From positions 124,001 through 188,000 of the forward strand of contig SFDB01000001.1 in NCBI GenBank assembly GCA_004558825.1: a stretch of DNA of 64,000 nucleotides, written 5' to 3'. Of the stretch, positions 25,063-33,200 are shown one piece after another. The DNA comes from Clostridiales bacterium (lineage in GTDB: Bacteria > Bacillota > Clostridia > Christensenellales > CAG-138). A program made the translations under genes and the position numbers. A model generated the notes under the pieces. It was not told the origin of the DNA. It saw only the letters and a list, made by a program, of their open reading frames with translations, and made no database searches. Every line of letters starts with the position of its first letter. Within the stretch, counting starts at the first letter, position 1.

Positions 25063-25071
25063 ATTATAACA
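25063..25071 (-). promoter_or_regulatory. Extended -10 promoter of the MacB-type operon
   Basis: TGTTATAAT on the minus strand, about 60 bases before the ATPase start; no clear -35. Confidence 0.5.
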
Positions 25072-25149
25072 TTTAACGTGTATAAAGCCTATCAGGTTCC
25101 ATAATGTTTACATATTAGTTACAAGTAAAGTTGGATATTTTTATATTGC

Positions 25150-25178
25150 TTGAGCTATTGACTTTTTTGTGTTATCAT
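25150..25178 (+). promoter_or_regulatory. Promoter of the lipoprotein gene at 25272
   Basis: TTGAGC and TATCAT separated by 17 bases, with TGT before the -10. Confidence 0.5.
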
Positions 25179-25271
25179 CAAATAGACGTATTGATTTTGT
25201 GTCTGCTTGCATCTACGGTTTCACGGCCAAAACGCCTTGGAATTAAAATAAAATACGGAGGAAAATAAAAA

Positions 25272-26093
25272 ATGAAACGAACATTATCTATCATCACGGC
25301 GCTGCTCATCGCATCTATGCTCATTTTCGTATACGGTTGCGAAAGCGCGACGCAAAACAACGACGACACTCCGGGCAAAAATATGACGGAGTACGATTCT
25401 TCCGCCGAAAACGCCGACGTAGCATTCGGAAAAGCCGAAACGCTCGCAACGCTTGCGCTCGACGCATCGACATATGAGGCGGTCAAGGCAGAAGTCGACG
25501 CAATTGACAAACAGAACGCAAACGGCTTCATAACCACTAATGCCATCGAGCTTCTTTACGCAAACGGAAATGACAGCATATTCGTCGCCGATGATAAGCT
25601 CGCAAAGGCTTTTATCGTATTTGAAAACGGCGAAACGCGCAGCCTGCCGTACACCGACGATACGCGGGATTCGGTTCGCGCCGAAATAAGCGATTACACT
25701 ACGGCAGCCGCATACGACTTTATTGTCAAAACCACGCAAAGCGACGGCGCATTTCACCTTAACGTTTCCGACAAATCCGGCAGGTCGTGGACGATTGACG
25801 ACAAGGCAATAATCGCACCAAGCAATTACAAGGTTCTTTTCGGCGACGGCAGCGGCAACCTCTACATAATGTATACGGGCGGAAGCGATCCGAACCCCGA
25901 TTTTTACCGCTACATAGCCCGTTATTCGTCAGGCGGAGCTCTGCTGACGGGCAAATTCTCGTATAAGCTTCTTGCCGATATGGACGGCGTGGCGGCTTTC
26001 TCCGAGTCGCAGATTGTTGACGCCGAAAACGTATGCATCTACACGCTTGCCGCAGCAAGCGACGGAATACGCATAATCAGAATCGCGCTGTAA
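25272..26093 (+). CDS. Lipoprotein of unknown function
   Basis: Predicted lipoprotein of 273 residues. The signal segment (about 4-22) ends in VYGC, a plausible lipobox. A short acidic linker follows and then a domain with no family I recognise. The C-terminal half is rich in Gly, Asn and Tyr with strand-like pieces (KVLFGDGSGNLYIMYTGG, GKFSYKLLADMDGVAAFSE), which suggests a beta-rich fold, perhaps propeller-like. The ATG has GGAGGAAAATAAAAA upstream and its own promoter. A terminator follows, so it is monocistronic. Confidence 0.8.
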   Translation: MKRTLSIITALLIASMLIFVYGCESATQNNDDTPGKNMTEYDSSAENADVAFGKAETLATLALDASTYEAVKAEVDAIDKQNANGFITTNAIELLYANGNDSIFVADDKLAKAFIVFENGETRSLPYTDDTRDSVRAEISDYTTAAAYDFIVKTTQSDGAFHLNVSDKSGRSWTIDDKAIIAPSNYKVLFGDGSGNLYIMYTGGSDPNPDFYRYIARYSSGGALLTGKFSYKLLADMDGVAAFSESQIVDAENVCIYTLAAASDGIRIIRIAL

Positions 26094-26108
26094 TCCGCAG
26101 TATTTTTG

Positions 26109-26151
26109 AAGCCAAGACCTTAAAGCGCTGCCTTTAGTGCCTTGGCTTTTT
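26109..26151 (+). terminator. Terminator of the lipoprotein gene
   Basis: Stem AAGCCAAG/CTTGGCTT followed by TTTTT, 16 bases after the stop. Extra pairing is possible inside the loop. Confidence 0.65.
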
Positions 26152-26212
26152 GATGTTCAAAACGCTCCGCTTCTGTTATTGAAACGCATTTCGTTGTGCC
26201 TGTTTATTGCAC

Positions 26213-26244
26213 GAAAAACGGCCGACGCATTACTGCGCCGGCCG
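26213..26244 (-). terminator. Terminator of gdhA
   Basis: Minus strand stem of 11 bp with one mismatch (CGGCCGGCGCA with TGCGTCGGCCG, 4-base loop) followed by TTTTTCG. Confidence 0.8.
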
Positions 26245-26278
26245 CCATGTTATTCTACGCTATTAAGCTTTCCTGTTA

Positions 26279-27625
26279 TCAGACCAAGCCCTGAGCTATC
26301 ATAGCGTCAGCAACCTTCTTGAAGCCTGCGATATTGCCGCCTGCTACGAGGTTGTAGCCGAGGCCGTATTCTTCCGCAGCATCGGCGCTCATCTTGTGGA
26401 TGTTTACCATGATGTTCTTGAGCTTTGCGTCAACCTCTTCCTCGCTCCAGCTCAGACGCTCTGCGTTCTGGCTCATCTCGAGTGCGGACGTTGCAACGCC
26501 GCCGGCGTTAACAGCCTTGGACGGAGCAACAACGAGACCCTTGCTCATGAGGAACTTGAGGGCATCGTTCGATGTCGGCATGTTGGCAACCTCGATGTAG
26601 TACTTGATGCCGTTTGCGACGATCTTCTCTGCGGACTCCATGAGTACGTCGTTCTGCATTGCGCACGGCATAACGATATCAACCTTGCGGCCAAACGGCT
26701 TCTCGCCCGGGAAGAATTCTACGCCGAACTTGTCCGCATAATCCTGTACACGGTTGCGGCGGCTTGCGTTCATCTCGAGCATATAGTTAATCTTCTCTTC
26801 CGTTACAACGCCATCGGGATCATAGATGTAGCCGTCAGGGCCGGAGAGGGTGACTACCTTACCGCCGAGCTCGGCAACCTTCTTTGTTACGCCCCAAGCA
26901 ACATTACCGAAGCCTGATACGGCAACGGTCTTGCCCTCAATGGTGTCGTTCTCATGCTTGAGAACTTCGCACAGATAATAAACAGCGCCGTAGCCCGTTG
27001 CTTCCGGACGGATAAGGCTGCCGCCGTAAGAAAGGCCCTTGCCCGTGAGAACGCCGTTCTCATAGGCGCCGCGAATGCGCTTATACTGGCCGAAGAGATA
27101 GCCTATCTCTCTTGCGCCTACGCCCATGTCGCCTGCCGGAACGTCGATAGACGGACCGATATGACGCTGGAGCTCTGTCATGAAGGCCTGGCAGAAACGC
27201 ATGATTTCTGCATCGCTCTTGCCCTTGGGATCAAAGTCCGCGCCGCCCTTGCCGCCGCCGATGGGGAGCGATGTAAGGCTGTTTTTGAATGTCTGCTCGA
27301 AGCCGAGGAACTTCATAACGCTGAGGTTTACGTTAGGCTGGAAGCGGAGACCGCCCTTGTACGGCCCGATAGCGCTGTTGAACTGTACGCGGAAACCACG
27401 GTTTACATGCGGCTGACCATTGTCGTCTACCCATGTTACACGGAACTCGATCGTCCTTTCAGGCTCGACCATGCGCTCCAAAAGGGCCATGTTCTGATAC
27501 TCGGGATGGCGATCAACAACGACCTCGAGGGAAGAAAAAACTTCTTCAACCGTCTGAAGGAATTCGGGTTCATTAGCGTCGCGCTTCTTTACCTTTTCCA
27601 ACACTTCTTGAATATAAGCGTTCAT
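26279..27625 (-). CDS. gdhA: NADP-type glutamate dehydrogenase
   Basis: Interconverts 2-oxoglutarate + ammonium and glutamate. The 448 residues are the hexameric bacterial GDH length. The catalytic region has GPYKGGLRF and PIGGGKGGADFDPKGKSD (substrate lysines); the dinucleotide domain has AVSGFGNVAWG and ANMPTSNDA. Sequence type and length match the GdhA group, often NADP-dependent; cofactor choice is inferred. It has its own near-consensus promoter with palindromic sites around the start point, and a terminator. The ATG has CGGAGGTATCTC upstream. Confidence 0.96.
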   Translation of the reverse strand: MNAYIQEVLEKVKKRDANEPEFLQTVEEVFSSLEVVVDRHPEYQNMALLERMVEPERTIEFRVTWVDDNGQPHVNRGFRVQFNSAIGPYKGGLRFQPNVNLSVMKFLGFEQTFKNSLTSLPIGGGKGGADFDPKGKSDAEIMRFCQAFMTELQRHIGPSIDVPAGDMGVGAREIGYLFGQYKRIRGAYENGVLTGKGLSYGGSLIRPEATGYGAVYYLCEVLKHENDTIEGKTVAVSGFGNVAWGVTKKVAELGGKVVTLSGPDGYIYDPDGVVTEEKINYMLEMNASRRNRVQDYADKFGVEFFPGEKPFGRKVDIVMPCAMQNDVLMESAEKIVANGIKYYIEVANMPTSNDALKFLMSKGLVVAPSKAVNAGGVATSALEMSQNAERLSWSEEEVDAKLKNIMVNIHKMSADAAEEYGLGYNLVAGGNIAGFKKVADAMIAQGLV

Positions 27626-27656
27626 GAGATACCTCCGAAGAAAATAATTTCATTTT

Positions 27657-27672
27657 TCTCATTTTCATGAGA
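27657..27672. promoter_or_regulatory. Palindrome in the gdhA leader
   Basis: TCTCATTTTCATGAGA is a perfect 6-4-6 palindrome, about 30 bases before the gdhA ATG. It could be an operator or a small RNA hairpin. Confidence 0.4.
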
Positions 27673-27676
27673 AATA

Positions 27677-27692
27677 CAACGATTTATCGTTG
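27677..27692. promoter_or_regulatory. Palindromic operator candidate at the gdhA start point
   Basis: CAACGATTTATCGTTG is a perfect 6-4-6 palindrome. It begins 8 bases downstream of the gdhA -10, so it covers the predicted transcription start, a usual place for a repressor. Confidence 0.5.
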
Positions 27693-27700
27693 CTAAGGTT

Positions 27701-27729
27701 ATCTTATTCCCCATATATGGCATTGTCAA
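27701..27729 (-). promoter_or_regulatory. Promoter of gdhA
   Basis: Perfect TTGACA and TAAGAT separated by 17 bases on the minus strand. Confidence 0.75.
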
Positions 27730-27863
27730 TACATAGAAAAGAATATAATCTTCATAATTCAGCATTCCTTGTCACTTCATGGCGCTCGCTCACGGCCATA
27801 TGCGGCAGGCGTAAATTTATATCGGTATATATAAGCAAAGTTGTGGTTAAATACGGGCGATTG

Positions 27864-27872
27864 TGCTATGCT
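27864..27872 (+). promoter_or_regulatory. Possible extended -10 promoter of tkt
   Basis: TGCTATGCT, an extended -10, about 33 bases before the transketolase ATG; the -35 is not clear. Confidence 0.4.
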
Positions 27873-27904
27873 AACATTAGCTTACACCATTCTTCGGAGG
27901 AAAT

Positions 27905-29884
27905 ATGAACACGATAGATAAGCTGTCGATAGACACTATAAGGATTTTGTCCGCGGAAGCGATACAAAAGGCAAACAGCGGCCATCCGGGTATGCCCATC
28001 GGCGCCGCACCCATTGCGTACGCAATATGGAAAAACATGAATCATAATCCTAAGGATCCGTCATGGCGCGGAAGGGACAGGTTCATTCTTTCCGCAGGAC
28101 ATGCCTCTATGCTCGAATACTCGCTTCTCCACCTCTATGGCTACGACGTATCGATGGACGACATAAAGCAGTTCCGTCAGCTCGGCAGCAAGACGCCCGG
28201 CCATCCCGAATTCGGCCATACATGCGGCGTCGAAGCAACAACAGGCCCGCTCGGTCAAGGCTTCGCAATGGCTGTGGGTATGGCTATTGCCGAATCGCAC
28301 CTTGCGGCGAAATTCAACCGCGCCGGCTTTAATGTCGTCGATAATTATACATATGTCCTCACAGGCGACGGCTGCATGGAGGAAGGCGTTTCGGGCGAAG
28401 CCGCATCTCTCGCCGGCACGCTCAAGCTTAATAAGCTTATCGCCGTATACGACCGCAACCGTATAACCATTGAAGGCAGCACCGACCTTGCATTCAGCGA
28501 AAACGTAGCGGCACGCTTCGGCGCCTACGGCTGGCAGGTCATAACGGTAGACGACGGAAACGACCTCGATTCCATCGAAAACGCTCTGCATCTTGCAAAG
28601 CGTCAGGATAAGCCCACGCTCATAATTGTTGACACCAAGATAGCATACGGTTCGCCAAAGGAGGGTATGAACAGCGCCCACGGCTCGCCGCTCGGCGAAG
28701 AGAATATAAGGCTCATGAAGCAAAAGCTCGGCTTTGATTACGACGAGCCCTTCACCGTCCCCGCGCAAGTATACGCTAATTTCTCACGTCTCGCCGAAAA
28801 ATGCGCCGAGCCGCAGTCAGCGCATGCACAGCTCATGAAGGCCTATAAGACGGCCTTCCCGGCGCTTTACAAGGAATGGGAAGAATACCACGCGCCCGTC
28901 GACGTCGAGTCGCTCATAAATGACAGGGAATTTGCGGAGTTCGATGAAAAAGTCGCTACGCGGGCCGCCTCGGGCAAGATACTCAACCTGCTCGCGAGGC
29001 ATATCCCCAACATGTTCGGCGGCTCTGCCGATCTTGCGCCGTCGAACGTGACCGAAATAAAGGGCGAAGGCTATTACAGCCCCGATTCGCCCAAAAACCG
29101 CAACATCCATTTCGGCATACGCGAGTTTGCAATGGCGGCCATATGCAACGGCATCATGCTATACGGCGGACTCCATGCATACTGCGCAACGTTCCTCGTG
29201 TTCGCTGACTATCTTAAGCCTGCCCTGCGTCTGAGCGCCCTGATGAAGCTGCCCGTCATATACGTCCTCACGCACGACAGCATAGGCGTAGGTGAAGACG
29301 GCCCGACGCATCAGCCCATAGAGCAGCTTGCTTCACTTCGCGCAACGCCCAATACGCGCGTATTCAGGCCGGCCGATGGCAAGGAGACCTCCGCCGCATA
29401 TATGAGCGCGCTCAACGCCGACTGCCCGACTGTTCTCGCGCTCTCGAGGCAGGGACTTCCGACACTTGAGGCGACAAGCTTTGAGGCAATGCGCGGCGGA
29501 TATGTTATAAAGGCTGCGGACGGCGCTCCCGATGTGATACTCATAGCTTCCGGCTCCGAGGTCGAGCTGGCCCTTAAAGCCGCGCCGGTGCTTGAAGAAA
29601 AAGGCATCCGCACGCAGGTCGTAAGCATGCCCTGCACGGAGCTTTTCGATGCCCAGAGCGATGAATACAAGGAAAGCGTACTGCCCAAGGCGGTCAGAGC
29701 GCGCGTTTCGATTGAAGCCGCTTCAAGCTTCGGCTGGCAAAAGTATACGGGCCTTGACGGCGCAAACGTTTCGCTCGACACGTTCGGCGCTTCGGCTCCG
29801 GCAGGCAAGCTGTTCGAGCTTTTCGGGTTCACCGTTCAAAACGTCGTCGACACGGCAATCCGTACAGTCGATTCGTTAAAATAA
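27905..29884 (+). CDS. tkt: Transketolase
   Basis: Moves two-carbon units between sugar phosphates in the non-oxidative pentose phosphate pathway. The protein is a single full-length chain of 659 residues, not the split form of some anaerobes. It has the TPP motif GDGCMEEGVSGEAASLAG with YDRNRITIEG, the catalytic His motif HDSIGVGEDGPTHQP and a C-terminal transketolase domain. The ATG has CGGAGGAAAT directly upstream. It diverges from gdhA and ends at a bidirectional terminator. Confidence 0.97.
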   Translation: MNTIDKLSIDTIRILSAEAIQKANSGHPGMPIGAAPIAYAIWKNMNHNPKDPSWRGRDRFILSAGHASMLEYSLLHLYGYDVSMDDIKQFRQLGSKTPGHPEFGHTCGVEATTGPLGQGFAMAVGMAIAESHLAAKFNRAGFNVVDNYTYVLTGDGCMEEGVSGEAASLAGTLKLNKLIAVYDRNRITIEGSTDLAFSENVAARFGAYGWQVITVDDGNDLDSIENALHLAKRQDKPTLIIVDTKIAYGSPKEGMNSAHGSPLGEENIRLMKQKLGFDYDEPFTVPAQVYANFSRLAEKCAEPQSAHAQLMKAYKTAFPALYKEWEEYHAPVDVESLINDREFAEFDEKVATRAASGKILNLLARHIPNMFGGSADLAPSNVTEIKGEGYYSPDSPKNRNIHFGIREFAMAAICNGIMLYGGLHAYCATFLVFADYLKPALRLSALMKLPVIYVLTHDSIGVGEDGPTHQPIEQLASLRATPNTRVFRPADGKETSAAYMSALNADCPTVLALSRQGLPTLEATSFEAMRGGYVIKAADGAPDVILIASGSEVELALKAAPVLEEKGIRTQVVSMPCTELFDAQSDEYKESVLPKAVRARVSIEAASSFGWQKYTGLDGANVSLDTFGASAPAGKLFELFGFTVQNVVDTAIRTVDSLK

Positions 29885-29908
29885 TCCGCGGCATAAGCAA
29901 ATTCACCG

Positions 29909-29944
29909 AAAAGCGCCCGCATATCAAACACTCGGGCGCTTTTT
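29909..29944 (+). terminator. Terminator shared by tkt and the convergent SpoVB-like gene
   Basis: Stem AAAGCGCCCG/CGGGCGCTTT with a 13-base loop, followed by TT on the plus strand and by TTTTCGG on the other. The SpoVB-like stop codon lies in the loop. Confidence 0.75.
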
Positions 29945-31258
29945 AAGCGTCCTTCTCATAATTATGGCCGCATTCATGGCAAGCCGCAGCCCATCGCCTA
30001 TTATCATACCAAGCATGTAACCGTAGACGTTGAGCGCCGGCATTGCAGTCAGCGCCCATATCAGCAAGAATTGAATCGCTTCCCCGCAAACGGCATTAAG
30101 AAGCACGCGCTTATGCTCATATATGCCGTTCATAACGCTTACAGTTACGGCAAGAAAATACCCTACTATCGTTTTTATGCCTATCAGTGCCGCAAGCTTC
30201 GGCGTCAGTGTTTCTGAAAACAGTATCTCGCAAAGCCTCGGCGCGAACGGTATCACCGCCGCCGTCAGCAGCCCGAAGGCCCCGGCAGTCAAAAAAGCTT
30301 TGCGGACGCGATTCCTTATGCACCGTATATCGCCGTTTTCATGGCTTGCCGATATTTCGGGCATAAGCACCGCGCAAAGCGCACCCACGAACGCCGCGGG
30401 CAAACACATAAGCGGCTCGGCCATGCCCGATATCCTCCCTAACATTCCTACGGCGCTTTCAGCGGAAAATCCCGCTTTTTTAAGCCTTGCCGGAAATACT
30501 ACCGTTGACGCCGACGACAGAAGCGTCGCAGAAGCTGACGTTGCCACGGACGGAGCGGCTATCGCCATAAAACGCTTCCTTGAAAAGACCTTTTGCGAAC
30601 AAAGACGGCTTTTTTCCGTTCTCAGTGCCTTCATGTACGACACAGTCAAAAACGAAACGCTGAATATTTCACTGAGCGTCATCCCGAGCATTATCAAAAA
30701 TGCCGACAGCCTATGCTCTCCAATTCCAAAGCTTAAAAGCAGAAGTATCACGAGCGAGTATCTTATCGTTTGCTCTATAAACTCGGACAGTGACGCGATT
30801 TTCACCCTGTTCATGCCGAAAAGCGCCGATTTCATCACGTTTTCAACACCCGTAAGCAATATGCATATAGGTATCAGCCAAAGAGCGTCGGCCGTTCTCA
30901 TGTCGCAAAGCACGTCGGCGGCAATCTGCTCGCGCAGCGCAAGCACCCCAAGCGCAAGCGGCAGCAGCAGCGACATCAGCACGCACAGCGCAAACCTTAC
31001 CACCGAATCTACGCCCGCTACGCCGCGCTTCACATACACGCGAGCGCTCATACCTGTCACGGCGACGGATATGCCGGAAACGCAGACCGAATACAGCACC
31101 GAATATACCTGCATCGCGAGCGCGCTCACACCCATGCCTTCCGCCCCTGCAAGCCGGCCGAGCGCTATTCTGTACGCAAAGCCCATCAGCTGCAGCCCCA
31201 TATTCGATGCCGACAGCATGAGCCAGCGCTTTGTAAGGGAATTATGCTTGTTGCGCAT
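29924..31258 (-). CDS. SpoVB/MurJ-like polysaccharide flippase (MOP superfamily)
   Basis: Polytopic membrane protein of 444 residues with 12-14 predicted helices. The start TKRWLMLSASNMGLQLMGFAYRIALGRLAGAEGMGVSALAMQVYSVL is typical of SpoVB/YtgP proteins. These flip lipid-linked peptidoglycan precursors or are needed for spore cortex. I chose the ATG at 31258 (CGGAG 7 bases upstream); a more upstream ATG at 31285 has no binding site. It is a single gene. SpoVB versus another MOP flippase cannot be settled here, although sigma-H in the window fits a sporulation lineage. Confidence 0.85.
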   Translation of the reverse strand: MRNKHNSLTKRWLMLSASNMGLQLMGFAYRIALGRLAGAEGMGVSALAMQVYSVLYSVCVSGISVAVTGMSARVYVKRGVAGVDSVVRFALCVLMSLLLPLALGVLALREQIAADVLCDMRTADALWLIPICILLTGVENVMKSALFGMNRVKIASLSEFIEQTIRYSLVILLLLSFGIGEHRLSAFLIMLGMTLSEIFSVSFLTVSYMKALRTEKSRLCSQKVFSRKRFMAIAAPSVATSASATLLSSASTVVFPARLKKAGFSAESAVGMLGRISGMAEPLMCLPAAFVGALCAVLMPEISASHENGDIRCIRNRVRKAFLTAGAFGLLTAAVIPFAPRLCEILFSETLTPKLAALIGIKTIVGYFLAVTVSVMNGIYEHKRVLLNAVCGEAIQFLLIWALTAMPALNVYGYMLGMIIGDGLRLAMNAAIIMRRTLKKRPSV

Positions 31259-31398
31259 ATTAAGACTCCGATTCGTGCAAACCATTTACGTTTATATGTT
31301 TATCTATATTTGCTCCGTCACCCTATAATGACGGCAAAAATCCGTGCTTTTTCGTCAACGCCTCCGCAGATCCGCAACATCATAAATTGATTTTTCTG

Positions 31399-31427
31399 TT
31401 GACCTGAATGAATTTTGACTATATACT
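31399..31427 (+). promoter_or_regulatory. Strong promoter of the riboswitch/oadB transcript
   Basis: TTGACC and TATACT separated by 17 bases; the predicted start point is at about 31434, at the first strand of the riboswitch P1 stem. Confidence 0.8.
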
Positions 31428-31431
31428 CTTT

Positions 31432-31549
31432 AGCGTGAGAGGGAGTAACAGGCATGCCGCGTGAACGGCGTGCGGCATACAGCGTCATGACGGCGCAAGC
31501 CCGCTGTATGCCCAGGAAACGCTTGCGGTTCTGCGGTAAGACTTTTGCT
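31432..31549 (+). ncRNA. Candidate yybP-ykoY (manganese-type) riboswitch aptamer
   Basis: A structured leader right after a strong promoter. Its order of parts matches the yybP-ykoY class: 5' GAGAGGGAGTAAC, a hairpin (GGCATGCCG/CGGCGTGC), a 10-bp stem (31473-31512) enclosing GUCAUGAC and a GCAA-capped hairpin, a fourth hairpin (CAGGAA/UUCUG), then GGTAAGACTTTTGCT pairing back to the start. GGGAGUA and AAGACYUU are the conserved ends of that class as I recall them from the Lactococcus yybP RNA. A different ion-sensing class (for example sodium) is the main alternative, given the gene it controls. Confidence 0.6.
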
Positions 31550-31579
31550 TTGTTTATGCATCGCAAAAAGTCTTTTTTT
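31538..31579 (+). terminator. Terminator forming the expression platform of the riboswitch
   Basis: AAGACTTTTGC pairs with GCAAAAAGTCTT (31563-31574) and a run of T follows. The first arm is also the 3' strand of aptamer stem P1, so ligand binding should block the terminator and turn expression on, as known for manganese riboswitches. Confidence 0.8.
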
Positions 31580-31634
31580 GTAATGTATACTTTCTCGCCG
31601 CCATCAAAAATACACTGAATAAGAGGTGATTTAT

Positions 31635-32744
31635 TTGCAAGATTTTCTCGGGCTCTTTTCAAATGTCACGAACTTTACATGGCAGCAGGGGCTTATGATA
31701 CTTGTCGGCGCAACGCTCATTTATCTTGCCATTAAGAAAGAGATGGAACCCGCTCTGCTTCTCCCCATGGGGTTCGGCGCGATACTCGTGAACCTGCCTT
31801 TCGTTAACACTGAAGCCATCGAAACGCTTTTTAACGCAGGCATAGCAAATGAACTGTTTCCGCTGCTTCTTTTCATAGGGATAGGCGCAATGATTGACTT
31901 CGGTCCGCTGCTCTCTAATCCGAAAATGCTCCTTTTCGGCGCTGCGGCACAGTTCGGCATATTCTTTACGCTGATAATGGCGCGGCTTATCGGCTTCGAG
32001 ATTAACGATGCAGCCTCTATCGCCATCATAGGCGCCGCCGACGGCCCAACGTCGATATACGCCGCAAATTATCTAAAGTCGAATTACAGCGGCGCAATAA
32101 TGGTCGCGGCCTATTCGTACATGGCGCTTGTCCCGATAATACAGCCGCCCGTTATACGCATGCTTACGACTAAAAAAGAGCGGCTTATCCGTATGCCGTA
32201 TAAGCCGAGCGCCGTCTCGTCAACAACGCGCATACTTTTCCCGATAATCGTAACCATACTCGCGGGAGTGGTCGCCCCTAAGTCCGCCGAATTGATAGGC
32301 TTCCTCATGTTCGGCAACCTCATAAGGGAATGCGGCGTTCTGAAATCGCTCAGCGAAAGCGCACAGAACCAGCTTGCGAACCTTGTCACGCTCATGCTCG
32401 GAATATCGGTCGCTTTCAAGATGCAGGCGGAGATGTTTGTGCGCATCGAAACGCTCGCAATAATCGCGCTCGGCCTCGTCGCGTTCGTCTTCGACACGGC
32501 GGGCGGCGTGCTTTTCGCCAAGCTTATAAATATTTTCGCTAAAACAAAGGTTAATCCCATGATTGGCGCTGCGGGCATATCCGCATTCCCGATGTCGTCG
32601 CGCGTAGTGCATAAGATTGGACTTAAAGAGGATCCGAATAATTTCCTGCTCATGCATGCGGCAGGCGCGAATGTCAGCGGCCAGATCGCTTCCGTCATCG
32701 CAGGCGGGTTGCTTATATCGCTCGTGGAATCCATGATTGGCTGA
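31635..32744 (+). CDS. Sodium ion-translocating decarboxylase beta subunit (OadB/GcdB/MmdB family)
   Basis: Membrane subunit that couples decarboxylation of a carboxybiotin to sodium export in oxaloacetate, glutaconyl-CoA or methylmalonyl-CoA decarboxylases. The 369 residues have about ten membrane helices and the conserved GAADGPTSIY with the key aspartate, plus NPMIGAAGISAFPMSSRVV. I chose the TTG at 31635, which has AGAGGTGAT 4 bases upstream; a GTG at 31626 lies inside that site. No alpha (carboxyltransferase) or biotin-carrier gene is in the window, only a small gamma-like gene downstream. Control by a metal riboswitch raises the question of its true ion. Confidence 0.9.
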   Translation: MQDFLGLFSNVTNFTWQQGLMILVGATLIYLAIKKEMEPALLLPMGFGAILVNLPFVNTEAIETLFNAGIANELFPLLLFIGIGAMIDFGPLLSNPKMLLFGAAAQFGIFFTLIMARLIGFEINDAASIAIIGAADGPTSIYAANYLKSNYSGAIMVAAYSYMALVPIIQPPVIRMLTTKKERLIRMPYKPSAVSSTTRILFPIIVTILAGVVAPKSAELIGFLMFGNLIRECGVLKSLSESAQNQLANLVTLMLGISVAFKMQAEMFVRIETLAIIALGLVAFVFDTAGGVLFAKLINIFAKTKVNPMIGAAGISAFPMSSRVVHKIGLKEDPNNFLLMHAAGANVSGQIASVIAGGLLISLVESMIG

Positions 32745-32755
32745 GGAGGCGGAAC

Positions 32756-32986
32756 ATGAACATTTTAGACAGATTGTCGCTCAATGAAAGCGAAGAGCTC
32801 ACCGCACCTGCGGATGAGACAAGTGCGACCGCATCGATAGAACTCGAATGGAAACCTGACACGCTTCAGGATTCGCTCATAATGACGGGTAAAGGCATGA
32901 TGGGAGTATTCGTAGTCATAGGCGCGATATCCCTTATGATATTCATAATGAATAAGCTGTTCAAGGGCAAGCGCGGCAAAGCATAA
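32756..32986 (+). CDS. Small membrane protein, OadG (gamma)-like
   Basis: A 76-residue protein with an acidic/Thr-rich N-terminal part and one membrane helix (about 48-68), ending in LFKGKRGKA. Size, topology and position behind an OadB gene fit the gamma subunit of sodium-pump decarboxylases, which anchors the complex; similarity beyond this is weak. The gap to oadB is 11 bp with GAGGCGGAAC upstream. A perfect palindromic terminator follows, so the operon is just these two genes. Confidence 0.65.
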   Translation: MNILDRLSLNESEELTAPADETSATASIELEWKPDTLQDSLIMTGKGMMGVFVVIGAISLMIFIMNKLFKGKRGKA

Positions 32987-33004
32987 TGCACCGACACGAT
33001 GCAC

Positions 33005-33044
33005 GCGCAAAACCCGCCGAGGATATCCTCGGCGGGTTTTGCGC
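33005..33044 (+). terminator. Terminator of the oadB operon, a perfect 40-bp palindrome
   Basis: Every base from 33005 to 33024 is complementary to 33025-33044. The stem core is ACCCGCCGAGGAT with TTTT at its 3' side; it would work in both directions. Confidence 0.85.
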
Positions 33045-33045
33045 A

Positions 33046-33084
33046 ACAAAAAAACAAAAAGGACCGCTTCTCTCGAAGCAGCCC
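33046..33084 (-). terminator. Terminator downstream of the metallophosphoesterase gene
   Basis: Minus strand stem GGGCTGCTT/AAGCGGTCC (with G-U pairs) and a 6-base loop, followed by TTTTTGTTTTTTTG. Confidence 0.8.
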
Positions 33085-33137
33085 TTCTTTTTAGCAGTAT
33101 CGGTTGAAAGGGGGGATAACCACTGCTTTTCACTTGC
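33046..33137 (-). ncRNA. Candidate small RNA with C-rich loop
   Basis: On the minus strand an extended -10 (TGCTATACT, 33144-33152) precedes about 90 bases with two hairpins. The first (33093-33127) has stem AGCAGT/ACTGCT plus GGTT/AACC with a 3-base bulge and shows CCCCCC in its loop. The second (33061-33084) is a 9-bp terminator stem followed by TTTTTGTTTTTTTG. C-rich loops that bind ribosome binding sites are known from Gram-positive regulatory RNAs. It could instead be the 3' end of the phosphoesterase mRNA. Confidence 0.45.
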
Positions 33138-33143
33138 AGCTTT

Positions 33144-33152
33144 AGTATAGCA
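33144..33152 (-). promoter_or_regulatory. Extended -10 of the candidate small RNA
   Basis: TGCTATACT on the minus strand; no good -35 is seen. Confidence 0.4.
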
Positions 33153-33200
33153 CCCGTTTCACGCCTATATATCACAGAATTGTTACAATATACTTAAACT

